A stretch of DNA of 64,000 nucleotides from Gamarada debralockiae (lineage: Eukaryota > Ascomycota > Leotiomycetes > Helotiales > Hyphodiscaceae), in contig NXFV01001387.1 in assembly GCA_002803225.1 (NCBI GenBank), forward strand, positions 25,154 to 89,153, read 5' to 3'. The position numbers were made by a program, and so were the translations under genes. The notes under the pieces were generated by a model. The model saw nothing but the letters and a program-made list of their open reading frames with translations, ran no database searches and was not told the DNA's origin. The first letter of the stretch is position 1; each line of letters starts with the position of its first letter. Positions 54,235 through 64,000 of this stretch are shown here, piece after piece.

Positions 54235-54359
54235 GTAAGTCGCTTTCTCGGAAAGTGGCATTGTCCCCTTCGAGGCGCAAGCGGTGAGGCTCGCAATTAT
54301 GTAGAGGTCGTTAACTGTATCGTTAGGGATTGGTGCGCATACGAAACCTCTTTGGTCAC

Positions 54360-57300
54360 CTAGGCAAAAAGTTAAACCGCCGCGGAAATACCAAAGCTCG
54401 ACATACGAGCGTCTCCAACATCCTGGGCGATCTATAAGACTGCTCAACCTTTACGCAAGCAGTCCTGATAATCCTCAGATCGAATGCAGGCTGGTGTTGT
54501 CTGAATTTGATGAGAAGACCGGACTCGCTGCGGAAAGGTACGAAGTCTTGTCGGGGTACTGGGGAACTTCAAAGCCAAGTGCCTATATCAATATACGTCA
54601 AGGTCACAAGGTATACGCCAAGTTCGTGCCCGAAGATCTAGTCCACGTTCTGCACTCTTTGCGACGTACTCAAAAAGATCGCTTCCTCTAGATTAATGTA
54701 ATATGCATTGACCAAGAGAATCTTCTCGAGAAGAATTACCAGGTTGAAATGATGTCCCAAATCTACGGCAGGGCGGAGCGCGTCTGTATTTGGCTTGGCG
54801 TGGGCGGCGAGTCCAGGAACACGGCATTGACGTTCATCAAAAACGAAGTACTGCAATTTCAGAACTTTGATGAGCTCTGCAAAAGCGAGGGAGTCAGCGA
54901 GAAATGGAGGGCACTACTTGATTTCCTGCAACACCCCTGGTTCTCCCGTAGATGGGCTATTCAAGAGATTGCATTACCCCGGAAAGCCCTGCTTTATTGT
55001 GGCGAAGACAAGATATCATGGAGTAAGTTTGCTGTGGCAGTCGAATCATTGGTCGAGGTTGGTAATGCAACCCATCGTCTGTCTGAAGTGATGAAGGACA
55101 GTCATAAGTACAGCAGTGTACCAGGATGGTTCGGACAAGTCTCAACATTTGGGGCGAGTCTCCTAGTTGATGCAATTGGGAAAATATTCCATGAATACAA
55201 CACCGATACGAGGATCTCAGGGGACCCGGATTCAGGTTCTGAGTCAAGTAACTTATCTTACTTGGAATCCGAATCAGATGGTTCAGATTTAAATCTGGAA
55301 ATTTATTCAGATGGAACATCAAACGGAGAATCGGATGGCGAATCCAATGCTGGCTCTGGCGTTGGGGAACAAGTCACCATGAGGATGGAACCTACAACGC
55401 CAGCAAGAGAAGTCAGTTAAGCAGCCACCATTAACCCCAAATTGACCACTAACTCTTTTCAGGCTAAAAAAAAGTGAACTCAACACGTCCAAATACACAG
55501 TTGATACCTTTCAAGACAGTAGACATCGCCAACCACTTTTGAGTCTGGAATATTTAGTGTCCAGCTTATCAGTGTTTGAGGCTGCTATAGAGCATAACCG
55601 TATTTATGCTTTACTTGCAATCGCCAAGGACACCAGTCCAATAGCGAGCGATAAGAGGTTTCAATTGTCCCTGGGTTGTATGCAACCCATTTTCGAAGCT
55701 TTTTCACAGAGGAAACAGTATAAAGTGGAATACGAGACGCCATTTGTGGACGTCGCCGGAAATTTTGTCCAGTTGTGCATTAAAAGTTCGCTCTATACAG
55801 ACAAGACTCGGGCATTGGATATCATCTGTAGGCCGTGGGCACCGGAAATGGAACGGCGGAACAGGCTTTTACAAAAGAGGTAAAGGGAGCAAAGTCTGAG
55901 CCCTCCCCCGGCCAGAAGGAAATACCCTTGCCTTCCTGGATAAGTCGGATTTCTGGTGCTTCACATTCAATGTATCAACATGAAGGGATGTCCGATTGCA
56001 GGATGGGTCGCAAAAATGCCGACTCGCTTGTTGGGCTTCCCACCTTAACCCAGCCGAAATACAACGCTGCCGAGACAAAGGCTATCGATATGAAGACTCT
56101 GCGATTTCGAAAACGTTCTAGCCTTGGGCACTATAGTCTTTATGTAAAGGTGTTCAAGTTGGATACTATCGCGGAGGTGTATAGCAAGTCCCAAAACGGA
56201 TCAATCCCTTCAGAGTGGGCGAAAGCTGCTGGATGGCACCAGGCTCCGAAAACGAGACCACCGGACGCGTTTTGGCGTACACTGGTAGCAAATCACGGCC
56301 AAAAGGGGGGAAATCCTCCTGCATACTATTCTCGTATCTGTCAAGATTCGTTTTTGAAGGGAGGACTAATGAGTGGGTCTGTTAATACCACCGGCTTGAT
56401 TGACAATGAGCATTGCTCTGTTGTTGCACAATTCTGTCGACGAGTACAAGAGGTAGTCTGGAATAAGGTTCTCGTCAAGACAAGGACGGGAAACTTGGGA
56501 CTAGTTGGCAAGAACGTTCAAGCAGGGGACCTGGTCTGCATTCTTTATGGTTGCAGTGTTCCCGTTATTCTTCGGAGAAGCAGCGAACCAAAGTCGGATG
56601 AGGATATCAATAAGGAAATCACAGAAGATTTGCGAGAATGGTTCAAAGACTTCCGCCGCAAATTGCGGGACGAACGAAAACGTGTAGAAATGTTCTGTCA
56701 GAAGCGGCGAGATGAGAAGTTAAAGTATAGGGAGTGGGAAAACAAGAAGAGGAGCGAGTGGTTGAAGGACCAAGCCAAGAGAACATACTGGAAAGATAAA
56801 TTTCTCAATAAATCTTTTTGGGAGGAAATGGAGGAGGAATGGGCACTTCGACACAACCCGCGGCTGGAAAGAAGATATATCAGCAAACGACGCCGGCGGA
56901 GGGGAGGAACCAAGCATTTTGGGATTTCGTGGGTAATGAAGAGACAGGATGAGAAGAAAGCGTTGGAACGCATTGAAGTATGAGAACTGGATATGTACCA
57001 CTCGCTTCTCCAGCTCAAGCATTTCAAATCTCCGTGGAAGACCGATAAGGGATGGTGGGAAGTATACCAACAAACCTTGCCAGACCTCAGCCCTGGTCAA
57101 CACCTAGGTGATATTCAGAGCAAGAGCAAAAGCGTCTGTAATATTATGCTTCATTTTTACTTCTGGAGGCTAAAGATGGCCAAGGTTACGCTACCAGAAG
57201 CGCGCGAGTTCAACCAGTGGAAAGCAGAACGCCGAGGCCATGATGTTGATCAAGGGGAAGCAGCCTGGAATGAGCCATCTCCAAATTGGAGTTAGTTTGA

Positions 57301-57892
57301 ATTGCTCATTAGATATGGACGGAGATGGAAAAAGCATTGGCAGACGAGAAAGACCGAGAACAGTCGACAAAATCCCAAAGCTGCTCGTCTTGCCGAATTA
57401 TTCAGACCATCATTCGAGCTAACAGACAAAGCGCGGTGGTATGACGCTCAAAAAATGAGAACGGATAGGTACGGAACTCTCGTCTCTTCCAAAGCCGCCC
57501 GTCTCGCCGAATTATTCCGCCCACCTTTCGAGCTGATGCACCAAGTACCATGGGATGTGGCTAGAGATATTGGTATGGAAGAAGAGAAGTGGATCCTGAT
57601 TAACGTACAAGATTCGACTATATTCGATTGCCAAACACTCAATCGAGATATCTGGAAGCATGAAGGCATCAAGGAGCTGATAAAGGAAAACTTTATTTTC
57701 ATCCAGTACTCAAAAGATGACCCGAAAAATCAGTACATCCAATACTACTTTCCAACCAAAGACGACCTAGATGCATATCCATATGTTGCTATCGTTGACC
57801 CGAGAACTGGGGAGCAAGTCAAACTATGGTCGGGACCACCGACGCCAGAACCCCTGGAGTTTTTCATGCAGCTAGTTGAGTTTCTAGACTAA
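54360..57892 (+). pseudogene. HET gene (HET-6-like) ending in a UAS domain, decayed
   Basis: Open text starts near 54360. HET blocks are ERYEVLSGYWG, then INVICIDQENLLEKNYQVEM with IYGRAERVCIWLG, then WFSRRWAIQEIALPRKALLY. A TAG at 54689-54691 replaces the Trp expected in the W-I-D-x-x-C-I-D motif. An intron (about 55414-55464) precedes an A8 run after which the frame is off by one base. The text goes on to YLVSSLSVFEAAIEHNRIYA, shifts frame near 55850, and continues through a Lys/Glu-rich region. From 55835 to 57892 one frame runs on with only two stops, TGA 56981-56983 and TAG 57293-57295, and ends in a UBX5-type UAS domain. The ancestral product was thus probably a HET protein with this tail. 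Confidence 0.75.
57377..57892 (+). pseudogene. UAS (UBX5/UBXN7-type thioredoxin-fold) domain at the end of the HET reading frame
   Basis: Starting at PKAARLAELFRPSFEL and again at SKAARLAELFRPPFELM, the text continues WILINVQDSTIFDCQTLNRD, IWKHEGIKELIKENFIFIQY, YPYVAIVDPRTGEQVKLWSG and ends EFFMQLVEFLD. This is the UAS domain of Ubx5-like Cdc48 adaptors, which normally sits between a UBA and a UBX domain; neither is present here. The first ATG in frame is at 57455. Residues of the N-terminal strand are duplicated in tandem. It is in the same frame as the HET tail upstream. A separate short protein from 57455 is possible. Confidence 0.7.
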
Positions 57893-59129
57893 CATGTGGT
57901 TTTAGGTGTGAAAAGCAGCGTCACAACATTATATTCTCACTAGTTAAACCCTCCTGCGCAGACACCCCTGAAATAGAATCTTCCAGTAAGATCGAGGGGT
58001 GCGCACAGACAAAAAAGGTCAGATGCCGTACGAAGTATGCACGATGACAATGCGCCATACAGCATCATCACGCTGTTTCTTGTGCCATGTTGTTCTCTGG
58101 GTATTTGCGAGTGTTTCTCCTCAATCCGGAAAGTAACAATACTTGGACAAAATTGAAGCAAACGGGGAGTTGCAGTCAAGTCGTTTCTATCGCGTTTTGA
58201 GGAGCAGCCTATTTTGGACTCTGACAGTTCTGAATCAACAATATCTCATGCACCGAAGCTTCTGTTTAAGAGTGGTGCTGAGATGCTTACTCAGTTGGGG
58301 ACTTGGGCGCTCCGCTGAATCTGGCGCTTTTGATACATCGTCCTGTAGAGACGTAATAGATAAATATATATGCTCTTCAGCGAACACTACTTATATATAT
58401 ATTGTCTCAGTTCTTTCATTATCCTCACTGTGCTAAAGTAAGTGCTTCAAGCAGCGATATGCGGTGGATGGAATAGCTTCCGTTCCTACTCTATCACGGC
58501 TGCAAAATCCTTTCGGCAGGTTTTGGTTCATCCGCGAGGTCGAATAATTATGAGGCCCCACTTCCCCGCTTTCCCACCCGTGGAGTAAAAACGAAGCTTC
58601 TCGCATCAAATCCATGAAAAGAGATAGGTCGTCCCGTCCGAGCTTTCGGCCTCGTCGACCCAGACCCAAACCCTGGAAGTCCCTGTTATTTCCAACCACT
58701 CGCAACGAGGATGTGAACTGCCGATGGAAACCACCCACGTGGCTTGGCCCAACCTTTTAAGTGATTTCTTGACTGCGATTGAACGATTTCATTGCGATCA
58801 CAACAAAATTCAATTTGAATGGCACGCCTTGCGGAGTGAGCCTCGGCTCCGCCTTATTGTGGAGCTGACTTCAGCATATGACTGCTGTTCTCGCTGGGAG
58901 ATACGAGATGAATAATTTGATTTCTGTCGGCAGTTGTAGGAATTTCAACTGAGAGACTGAAGGGATGTGGCCGAAATGTACTTATAGTCTTGTATGACCT
59001 AAGTTCAAGCAAGTGCTGGGAAGACCATCGAGTTTCTTATAAAGTCTTCCGTCAAGAACTCCCTAATATTTCGTCGCCGGGTCCCTTGCTTTTCTCCAAC
59101 TCCTCAGTAACATTCTTCAATCATACAAA
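57893..59129. other. Intergenic region, 1.2 kb
   Basis: Short frames only. A TTATAAAG TATA-like word near 59037-59044 lies about 90 bp before the lipase/esterase start. Confidence 0.4.
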
Positions 59130-60034
59130 ATGAAGTCGCACTTCTTCAATATAGCTTTCACCATTGCCATGTCCTTCTCAGCCATCGCACAAACCCAAGG
59201 AATCTCCACAAGCCTCCTAGACCGCTTCATCCAAATGGCGACCATCTGCATGTCAACCTACCTCGGCGACCTCTGTCTTTCCCCTGGCGGTCTCCCTAAA
59301 ATCGCCGACATCACAAACTCCACAACCGATATCCACGGCTGGATCATCCGCGACGACTCTACTCAAGAGATTATCGTTGCCTTCCGTGGTACAGAGAGTC
59401 TTCAAAACTATGCAACAGATACAAATTATACGCTCGCGGATTTCGATACCTTTCCTGCATGTGAAGGATGTCAAGTCCATGGTGGCTATTATTTGGCTTG
59501 GGTTTCTGTCGTTGATCAAGTTCAATCTCTCATTCAGGAACAGGCGGGGTTGTTTCCGGGGTATGGTATTGTGATTACCGGTCACAGGTACATTTCCCTC
59601 TTCTGAACGCCCCAATTCTTACACAAGCTCAAAACAAATTCAGTCTCGGCGGCGCGCTTGCTTCCCTAGCTAGCGCGCAATTCTCCCCTATATTCCCTAA
59701 CATAACAGTCTATACCATGGGACAACCACGCACCGGCAACGCAGCGTATGCCTCCTTCATCGACACCACCTATTCAACTTCCACCGCAGACGCTACGAAA
59801 TTCTTCCGTTGCACACATGAGAATGACGGGATTCCACTGGCACCGCCCACAACTCTGGGATATGTGCATCATGGGCTTGAGTTCTGGAACTTGGATCCGA
59901 CTGGGACGGAGACGACGTGGGTCTGTGGCGCAGAGACTACGGAATGTTGTGGAGGACAGAACGGAAGTGGTATAAATGCGGCGCATTTGACGTATTTTGG
60001 GAAGACAGTGGGACTTGGTGGGCAGTGTCTTTGA
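59130..60034 (+). CDS. Secreted class 3 lipase / feruloyl esterase A-like (282 aa, two exons)
   Basis: Starts MKSHFFNIAFTIAMSFSAIAQ, a signal peptide. Exons 59130-59587 and 59644-60034 are joined across a 56-bp intron that splits the nucleophile codon; the join gives TGHSLGGALAS with Ser153. Other triad members are the Asp of CTHENDGIPLAPP and the His of NAAHLTYFG. The oxyanion-side motif is IIVAFRGTES. The blocks DIHGWIIRDDSTQEIIVAF, DTNYTLADFDTFP and CQVHGGYYLAW, and the C-terminal Cys pattern (CGAETTECCGGQ), follow Aspergillus niger FaeA closely. The enzyme would act outside the cell on feruloyl esters of plant cell wall arabinoxylan/pectin or on lipids. No damage is seen. Confidence 0.88.
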
Positions 60035-61350
60035 AAAGCTTCTTCTCCTTTGACTCAACTTTTCCCGTGTGAAAATTCAAAATCTGTAGCCAGTACCTAA
60101 TTCGCCCCGTTTTGGAACCCAAGCGGATGCAAACTTATCATCCTCCCAACCATCGAGGCATATGTATCATATGTATCTCAGCTTTGAGTCCCACCCTATT
60201 GCTTTCATAGATTCTTCGTGTTATCGAAAACTATTTCTGCGAAGCGGGTCTCCGCTTCAAAATCTTCCCTTTTCTTCGACTCCTGCCAGTGTTGTCCAGC
60301 AAAGCTTTCGAAGACGCGAAAGACTGGGCATGTTCCCAAGGTTTTCTTCCGGAACGGCCTGCAGTCATGGACATGACGGTACAGAATCGAAGCAAAAATT
60401 TTGATAGAATCTCTTTGAGACTAGGCAGTGGAATGCTAGAGTGGAGCGATTCATAATGTCGCGGATTATGAGGAGGATGAGCTCCGTGGAGAGTACAAGG
60501 GCTGGCATCCTGATCTACTTTCATGGGTTGGATGATAGCGAGAGGGATAGGTCGGTATTGTGCACTTGGAAGTCAAGAGCGAAGAAATCGTTTTAACAAG
60601 TGCTTCTGTGATGACGACGCCACTGCCTAGGTTAGAAGCTCCTGCATTCTTGGTACGTCCTTTCTTAGGTTCTTGCCGCCACTTCAGATAGAGTTTGCAC
60701 GATTTTGAGGTGTTCTTCGAAGGTGTTGTAATCTTTATTTTTGAAATCGATAATAATCAACGCGGCGCTTAGCTTAGGCAACCATCACTCCGCTAACCGG
60801 ACAAAAGTTGGCCCTTTCCGAGCTGCAATTTCAGTTGCACGTGTCAAGGATATCGATATATGACAGAGATTCTGAAATGACGCCCACGTAAAGACAATCA
60901 AGAACACAAAATCACGGTAAAACTTCCTTATATAGTAGCAATGGGTGAATCTTGTATTCTCCACTACAGGACCAACGTGGATGGCCAAGCCTCGATTGGC
61001 GACTGATGATCACGAGGTTATTACTAAGCACGCGACGAATGATCAGGCCTCATGAATTATCACATCTTCCGTTATCACTTCATCCTCACCACAACAGGTG
61101 TCCCTAAATATCAATTTTCTCTAACGCCGTCAACACCTCGCTGTAATTCGACTTTGAAAGAGCTTACCATTTCGCGTACTTACTGGATCGATATCCCTGC
61201 GAACTAGAATAATAGCGTAGTTCCAAATCACAGGGACTCAGCTGAACAATTCCCCTACTTGCTGGTACCTTTCACCAGCGTTTTATAATTTGACAGGATA
61301 CCTTCTTCATTTGCGTATAATTTTTCGCCTGCTTTACAAGAAATTCTACA
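60035..61350. other. Intergenic region, 1.3 kb, upstream of the SIR2-NLR gene
   Basis: Short frames only (97 codons at most), no motif. I see no repeat or RNA gene. The NLR start ATG at 61351 lies in CTACAATGACA, a good fungal context. Confidence 0.4.
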
Positions 61351-64000
61351 ATGACAGACGGCTCGGCGGTCTCGTCTCCAGGCCCGCCAGCCAGCAGCCT
61401 CAGACTATCGAGAATTCCCCCACAACAGGCGAAATATATCGACAATATCGAGGCGGCGCTTGCGAAGGGGAACTTGACGGTCGTTGTAGGAGCGGGAGTG
61501 TCCATAAGCGCTATACGAGCTAGTAAGCGGATAAGCGGGGACGATCTTTCACGAGCGACCGAATCAATGTCGTGGCTTGGAGTCCTACGACACGGATTAG
61601 ACTATCTTGAGGACGAAGGCCTTTCTCTTGATGCGGCTGATAAGAGCGAGCTCGATACATATAAGAGCATGCTGGAGGCTAACTCGCCACCGGGTGACGA
61701 CATTCTTCGCACCGCGTCCTTTCTCAAGCGCAAACTCATTGAGTCTAGAAAGCTCGACAATTGGTTCGAACTTGAGTTCGAAGGTATATACGAAAAGTGT
61801 ATCAATCACGATACAAACCCAATTCTCGATGCCGTGAGAGAGCTCTACCACAGTGGTGCTCGTATTATTACGACGAATTACGACGACCTGCTAGACAAAC
61901 ACATAGGGGGGAATACAATCGTCTCCGATGGCACACCAGCATTGAAAATGTTCTTCAGAAAAAGGCACACTGGAATTTGCCACGTACATGGTATCTGGTG
62001 GCACTCGAAGGGAGCAGTGCTTGAAAACATGGATTACCAGAGAACTCTTCAGGACGACACTCTACAACAAGACCTCAAGAATAGTATGAGTTCTTCAGAG
62101 GTGCTTCTCTTTGTTGGAACAGGTGCTGGTCTAGACGATCTAAACTTCGGCCATCTCTTAACTTGGGCTGCAGAGCAGAATGATGGACTGGCACAACGGC
62201 ATTGCGTGTTGGCTCGTCATGGAGAGAGCATGGACACAACGTCGAATGGGCTCAATGTGTTGAGGTATGGAGTTGAGTTCAAGGATCTTCCTGTGTTCAT
62301 CACGGGGATAGCACGGAAATGCCGGCGTATGTAAGATATTATCTGACTTTTCTGATCATAGTTGCCAAAGAGCTATGAAGTCATATCTTTATTGGCAGAT
62401 CTGGGAGCCTGTCATAGGAAATCTACATTCTGGAATATATGTATTTTCTCTACGTTACTACAATCTGGATCTAGGGACTTAATGAACATTGCGTCATATT
62501 TAAATTCTGGTTATAACGTCTTGGGAGCATCTACTGACTATATCTAGCACGACCGAAAGCGTACTGGATGGTTCCGTTCGGGCAGAATGAAAACTTCGTC
62601 GGTCGCGAAGCTCAGCTCCAAGAGGTCATCGAGAAACTTGCTCCAGATGACTTCCAAAGGAACTGCCAGCGTGTCGCGATAACAGGTCTGGGGGGCATTG
62701 GCAAGACTCAAATCGCCCTCAAAGCCGCCTTTCAGATCCAGGAACGACACCCCGACTGTTCTGTATTCTGGGTCTCGGCTGTTAGCTCTGCAAGCTTTGA
62801 AGCGTCGTATCGTGAGATTGGCCAGGAGCTTCAAGTTGCTGGTATAGACGACGATAAGGCGGATGTTAAATCGCTTGTGGCAGCATATTTGGGTAGGGAG
62901 AGTGTTGGAAGATGGTTGTTAATCGTCGATAATGCCGATGACCTCGAATTGCTATATAAGAGAGCCAACGAGGGTGATGAGAGTTTTGGCTCTCTAGCCC
63001 TGGCCAAATACCTCCCTGTTAGCCGACACGGCTCGATCCTTCTTACTACCCGAAACTACATGGTAGCAGTAAAGCATGCAGGTATCAGTACTGTGACTGT
63101 CAAAAAGATGAGGGAGAGTGAGTCTTTGGCGCTCTTGGAAAAAAGCTTGATCGACAAAACGCTAGTTACTAAGAAGGACACTGCACAATTGCTCGAGCTT
63201 CTCACACACCTTCCACTTGCAATCAAGCAAGCCGCAGCCTTCATCAACGAAAGACAGATATGTATTCATGACTATCTGGAACTTTGCAGATTGAGTGATC
63301 AAGACCTTATACAATTACTTAGCGAGAATTTTGAAGATGAAGGGCGATACGAAAGTACCACGAACCCTATCGCTCTGACCTGGTTTATCTCATTCCGCCA
63401 GATCCAACAATCCGATACACTCGCCGCCGAATATCTATACTTTATGTCAAGTGTTGCCGCCCAGGGTATTCCTCATTCTCTCCTACCGACAGCTTCAAAG
63501 TTCAAAGAAATCAAAGCAATTGGAACGTTAAAAGCATTTGCCTTTATCAGCGCTCGTGAAGGCAACAATTCATACGATATTCACCGCCTAGTTCAGATAG
63601 CAGTACGTAACTGGTTAAAAACGATAGGAGAACTCACCCGATGGAGTTGCGAGACCCTAAAGCAGGTTGCAGGGATATTTCCGTTCTTCACGCACGAGAA
63701 AAGAGACGAGTGCGCCCTATATCTTCCTCATGTTCAGTGTATTCTCGGGTTTCGAGACTTCCCAGAAGATATGACAGTTCTACTAGGGGACCTAGTACAT
63801 AATATCGGAGAATATTTCTTCAGGACTGGGAAGTATTTAGAAGCAGAGAACATGTATCAGCAGGCGCTCAACCTAACGAAGGTGGCGCTCGGCGATGCTC
63901 ATCCGTCAACGCTTAGCAGTATAAACAACCTCGCGGTCGTATTTCGAGAGCAGGGCAAGTACGCCGAGAGCGAGGCCCTGCAGCGGCAGACGCTCGAGTT
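61351..64000 (+). CDS. SIR2 - NB-ARC - TPR protein (fungal NLR), 3' end beyond the window
   Basis: Exon 1 (61351-62326) encodes a SIR2-like NAD-binding/hydrolase domain: VVVGAGVS (44-51), IITTNYDDLLDKHIG with N176 (172-186), ICHVHGIWW with H213, and LFVGTGAGLDDLNFG (253-267). N176 and H213 sit where ThsA-type NADases place their Asn and His. A 221-bp intron (62327-62547, GTATGT donor, CTGAC branch-like word, CTAG acceptor) joins in phase to RPKAYWMVPF. The NB-ARC follows: FVGREAQL, P-loop GLGGIGKT (372-379), Walker B LLIVDNADD (449-457), GSILLTTRN, HLPLAIKQAAAF, and the winged-helix DIHRLVQIAVRNWL in the place of MHD. Kinesin-light-chain-type TPRs begin near residue 740 (EYFFRTGKYLEAENMYQQAL; NNLAVVFREQGKYAESEALQ). 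At least 809 codons with no stop. Predicted: ligand sensing by TPRs, oligomerisation, NAD+ depletion. Confidence 0.88.

Noticed and set aside
56993..57295. Separate small gene after the HET relic
   Set aside because: It is in the same frame as the HET tail before it and the UAS part after it, separated only by single stops.
62331..62361. A 31-bp intron (GTAAGA..ATAG) after the SIR2 domain
   Set aside because: Too short for splicing and gives a stop before the NB-ARC; the GTATGT donor at 62327 gives the right phase.
1..64000. CRISPR arrays, bacterial operons or rRNA genes
   Set aside because: Spliceosomal introns and fungal families throughout; no spaced direct repeats or rRNA-like segments seen.

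Overview
The window reads as nuclear DNA of a filamentous ascomycete (Pezizomycotina; Leotiomycetes is my guess, not provable here). Introns are about 47-92 bp with GT..AG ends (one of 221 bp), genes are mostly one to three exons, HET-domain and NLR-type genes are abundant, and fungal transposon debris and CpA-to-TpA style decay are frequent.

1-12 kb is accessory: a broken secreted GH1 glycosidase, an effector-like small secreted protein gene cut by a hAT element with a perfect 8-bp target duplication, a foldback/MITE element, a low-complexity acidic protein gene and a decayed HET gene. 12.7-29 kb is the housekeeping-like core and is intact: UDP-glucose 6-dehydrogenase diverging from an SQD2-like GT4 glycosyltransferase, a secreted/membrane protein, a 1576-residue disordered coiled-coil protein, and a C2H2 zinc-finger protein.

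29.7-36 kb holds a decayed sugar-utilisation group: an MFS sugar transporter with many frameshifts and a GH78-like alpha-L-rhamnosidase with frameshifts and stops, around one intact NAD(P)-binding protein gene. 36-53.5 kb mixes an intact HET gene and a C-terminal HET fragment, a transketolase-like gene, a Ty3/gypsy relic, an HNH-domain gene with a 21-bp minisatellite, DUF1993 and beta-lactamase-like pseudogenes, a D-threonine-aldolase-like gene, a three-copy dispersed repeat and a solo LTR with a 5-bp target duplication.

53.5-64 kb is allorecognition/immunity-like: two decayed HET genes, one of which runs in the same frame into a UBX5-type UAS domain; a feruloyl-esterase-A-like class 3 lipase; and, at the right edge, a SIR2 - NB-ARC - TPR gene. 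This NLR has the same logic as prokaryotic SIR2/STAND anti-phage proteins and is the most interesting system in the window. It runs off the right edge.
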